In this document: positions 61,848 through 64,000 of the stretch, piece after piece
Position numbering within the stretch: the stretch's first letter is position 1
Layout: the number at the start of each line of letters is the position of its first letter
From: Bombyx mori
Taxonomy: Eukaryota; Arthropoda; Insecta; Lepidoptera; Bombycidae
DNA length: 64,000 bases
Direction of reading: 5' to 3'
Assembly: GCF_030269925.1 (NCBI RefSeq)
Contig: NC_085128.1
Coordinates: forward strand, 16,060,501-16,124,500
The notes under the pieces: model-generated
What the model was told of the DNA's origin: nothing
Database searches by the model: none
What the model saw: the letters and a program-made list of their open reading frames with translations, nothing else
Program-made: the position numbers and the translations under genes

Positions 61848-62528
61848 TACTAGTGGTAGGACCACTTGTGAGTACGCAAGGGAGGGTACCGCCACTCTGC
61901 CTATTTCGGCCCCGCCGCTGACTACTCCCCGAATCCTGACCACGCAGGAGCCAGCACCGTCGACGCCCTAGACACGTCCTTACGGATCCATCAGATCCAA
62001 TAACCTTTGCATTAGACGCCTTCAGCTCTAACACTAGGAGCAGGCTTAGGGACCTCGGTAACCGTACTCGTCGAACTCGACAAAAAGTTCGCCGTGCAAC
62101 CTAACCCATGAATCAGCTCGCTGAGTTTCTCGCCGGATCTTCTCAGCGGGTCGCGATTCCGATCCGGTAGTAGATTCATTCGCGAAGCAATTGCTCTTGA
62201 GTTGTTAGGTCTCCTTCGAAGGCGCTCGGGCAGTTGTTAGCAAATCCCGCCCCTCTTGGCTGAGCCTTTGCTCGCCCACGTGTCCTGGTGAAATTGGAAA
62301 GGTCTCCGGGCCACCAGTAATCTTTCAATCATAAAAAAAAAACTATTTCGGCCGTGAAGTAGTATTGCGTTTCGGTTTCAAGGGTGGGGCAGCCATTGTA
62401 ACTATACTGAAGACCTTAGAACTTATATCTCAAGGTAAGTGGCGGTATTTACGTTGTAGATGTCTATGGGCTTCGGTAACCACTTAACAGGTAAGCTCGT
62501 CCACCCAACTAAGCATTAAAAAAAAATC
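61848..62528 (+). repeat. Bm1 SINE split by BMC1
   Basis: Bm1 runs 61848-61911 (ACTAGTGGTAGGACCACTTG to CTATTTCGGCC) and resumes at 62343 (CTATTTCGGCCGTGAAGTAG) to 62528 with an AAAAAAA tail. Confidence 0.92.
61912..62342 (+). mobile_element. BMC1-type LINE 3' end inside Bm1
   Basis: It starts in the RT C-terminus (CCGCCGCTGACTACTCCCCG, as at 38.87 kb, with one base deleted later), passes the stop, contains the hairpin (left arm CTCGCTGAG, right arm CTCAGCGGG) and ends TAATCTTTCAATCAT plus A-run. Target duplication CTATTTCGGCC is exact (61901-61911, 62343-62353). Confidence 0.93.
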
Positions 62529-62703
62529 AATGGCACTGGTATAAAGGTTTCAGTGTGGCGAGTTTCATTATTGTTACACCGTGGGCTTGATTGTGTATCA
62601 TAGTAAAATGTTTCAAGCGTCAAGTGCTCGTTATTCGTGTGAGATCAGCAATGAAGTATTGCTAACACGTGCGTTGATTGCATGACGCAAAACAAAACAG
62701 AAA

Positions 62704-63200
62704 AAAATGAAAAATAAATAATAGTTTAAAAAAACTAATAAAATACGCTTTTACAGAAAATCCAACTAGAAAATAATAAAATATTTATAACTACTTATAC
62801 CATGCACCCCACGCTTTTTTCTAAAATCATTTTTTCTTACACTATTTTTAATACAAATTTATTTAAAAAAATATTCTATTTTTTAGTTCGATTTTCTATA
62901 AAAGTGTATTTTGTTAGTTTTTTTAAACTATGATTTATTTTTCATATTTTAGTTGAATAAATGGAAAAATTTGATTCGAGCCCTACACCCCAGCAGAGGG
63001 TAATAGGAAGGAATGATGATGATGATGATTTTAGTTGAATTTCAATTTTTAAACATTTTTTTTCACCTTTTTTTTTAAATATTGAATTTTCATCGGTCCT
63101 TAATAAGTATACCAAATTTCGAGTTAAACCGACGTTTTGAAAGGGGTCAAAATCATGTTCAAAGATTCCGTTACAAACATACATGTGTACACATAAGTCA
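62704..63200 (+). repeat. Foldback repeat family, copy 2, with a LINE tail inserted
   Basis: Matches 10.95-11.5 kb: AAAATAAATAATAGTTTAAA, CCATGCACCCCACGC, TCATCGGTCCTTAATAAGTA, GGTCAAAATCATGTTCAAAG. The left arm is shortened. A 69-bp LINE tail lies at 62959-63027. Confidence 0.78.
62959..63027 (+). mobile_element. Very short RTE-type LINE tail
   Basis: CCCTACACCCCAGCAGAGGG and (GAT)n end; exact 13-bp target duplication ATTTTAGTTGAAT (62946-62958, 63028-63040). Confidence 0.85.
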
Positions 63201-64000
63201 GAAGCTAATAAAAGCGTATTACAAAAATATCCAATGGTGAATCCATTATTGTCTTACGTCATTAAACTTTTGCTCCTCGATACGATTTCAATAATGTCAA
63301 AAGTTTCCTTCGGTGCACTTAAATTAAATTCCAAAACACAAAGCAGAAAACTCATAACGGAATGTCGTCAATCCGAGGCCCAACCGAGTCGTTCTTACAA
63401 AGTTTAGCACAAAAGCTGAATTAAACATATCCCCCGAATTACAAGGCACGACAATCTTAAGATAACGTGTATCGCGATGACTAATTTAGCCTTCAACAGG
63501 GACAAACAGTTTTATATTTTTAAATTTGTTCCATAGAAACAAAGGGCCCCTCCAAGGGAGAATTTCACTTTAGTCAAATGAGGTCAGAAACTCCCACTAC
63601 AACTGGAGTGACGTTATTTTTGTCGAGGCAATCGTCTTCATAAATTAAATAAATTGCCCGAGAAATTGCGAATACTATTTTTAATCAAATTCTTCGGTAT
63701 ACATTTTCGCACAGTATTAAATTTAATCCACGCGTTGACTGATGAATGGTCTCATAGAAATTACCGATATTGAAAATAAACCTAAAAGCTATTCAGAAAA
63801 TGAAAAAAATATAATTTCGTACTAGATAGACAGTATGTACAATATATTGAAAAATGACGCCAGTGTTCATCATCATCCATATTAACCCCTTACTAAAATA
63901 CGACACTCATATCCCAGAATATTATTAACCAAAAAAAAAATCTCAATACCCGTTTTACTTCTATTTACAATATTCACTAAGGCTTTTCACACACGCGGCA
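63200..64000. other. AT-rich DNA to the right edge, nothing recognised
   Basis: No gene, repeat family or RNA gene seen; the frame at 63183-63407 has no domain. Confidence 0.45.

Noticed and set aside
1..64000. Assignment to the W chromosome because of nested retrotransposons
   Set aside because: Nested elements are typical of the silkworm W, but an apparently normal spliced gene is present and nothing in the sequence is sex-chromosome specific.

Overview
The window is eukaryotic, from a moth of the silkworm type (Bombyx mori or a very close relative). The evidence is many copies of the Bm1 SINE, BMC1-type LINE 3' ends, a CsRn1/Kabuki-like gypsy element and a spliced insect gene with canonical GT/AG introns. 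There are no operons, prokaryotic genes or CRISPR arrays.

One host gene is visible. It lies on the minus strand from about 26,972 down to at least 8,436. Five coding exons with matching splice phases (26133-26972, 17906-18065, 16488-16589, 15810-15947, 8436-8592) encode about 465 residues of a major-facilitator transporter of the SLC46 / proton-coupled folate transporter type. The last short exon was not found. Introns 1 and 4 (8.1 and 7.2 kb) are largely mobile DNA.

Most of the rest is transposable elements, many nested. 1-1196 is part of a jockey-like LINE. 1413-7869 is a complete BEL/Pao retrotransposon with apparently identical LTRs but a frameshift before its integrase. 19500-23209 is a CR1/jockey-type LINE with an open 986-codon ORF2 and a 56-base poly(A) tail. 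37,984-44,150 is a truncated BMC1 LINE split by a CsRn1/Kabuki-like Ty3/gypsy element (39070-43914) with identical-looking LTRs and intact gag and pol. 45157-46095 is an R1-clade LINE 3' end. 51,059-52,290 is a decayed mariner split by a hAT-type MITE. About 20 Bm1 copies, several MITE families and numerous LINE tails fill the remainder.

The most interesting structures are: (i) a 3' UTR fold shared by two LINE families, a 9-bp stem that covaries between families and whose loop can pair downstream as a pseudoknot; (ii) strong similarity between the 3' tail of Bm1 and that of the CR1-type LINE at 19.5-23.2 kb, which suggests a SINE/LINE partnership; (iii) well-resolved nested insertions with exact target duplications; (iv) Bm1 copies with a tRNA-like head carrying A and B boxes; (v) a TIR element with a tandemly triplicated core. 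I found no new defence-type or metabolic system.
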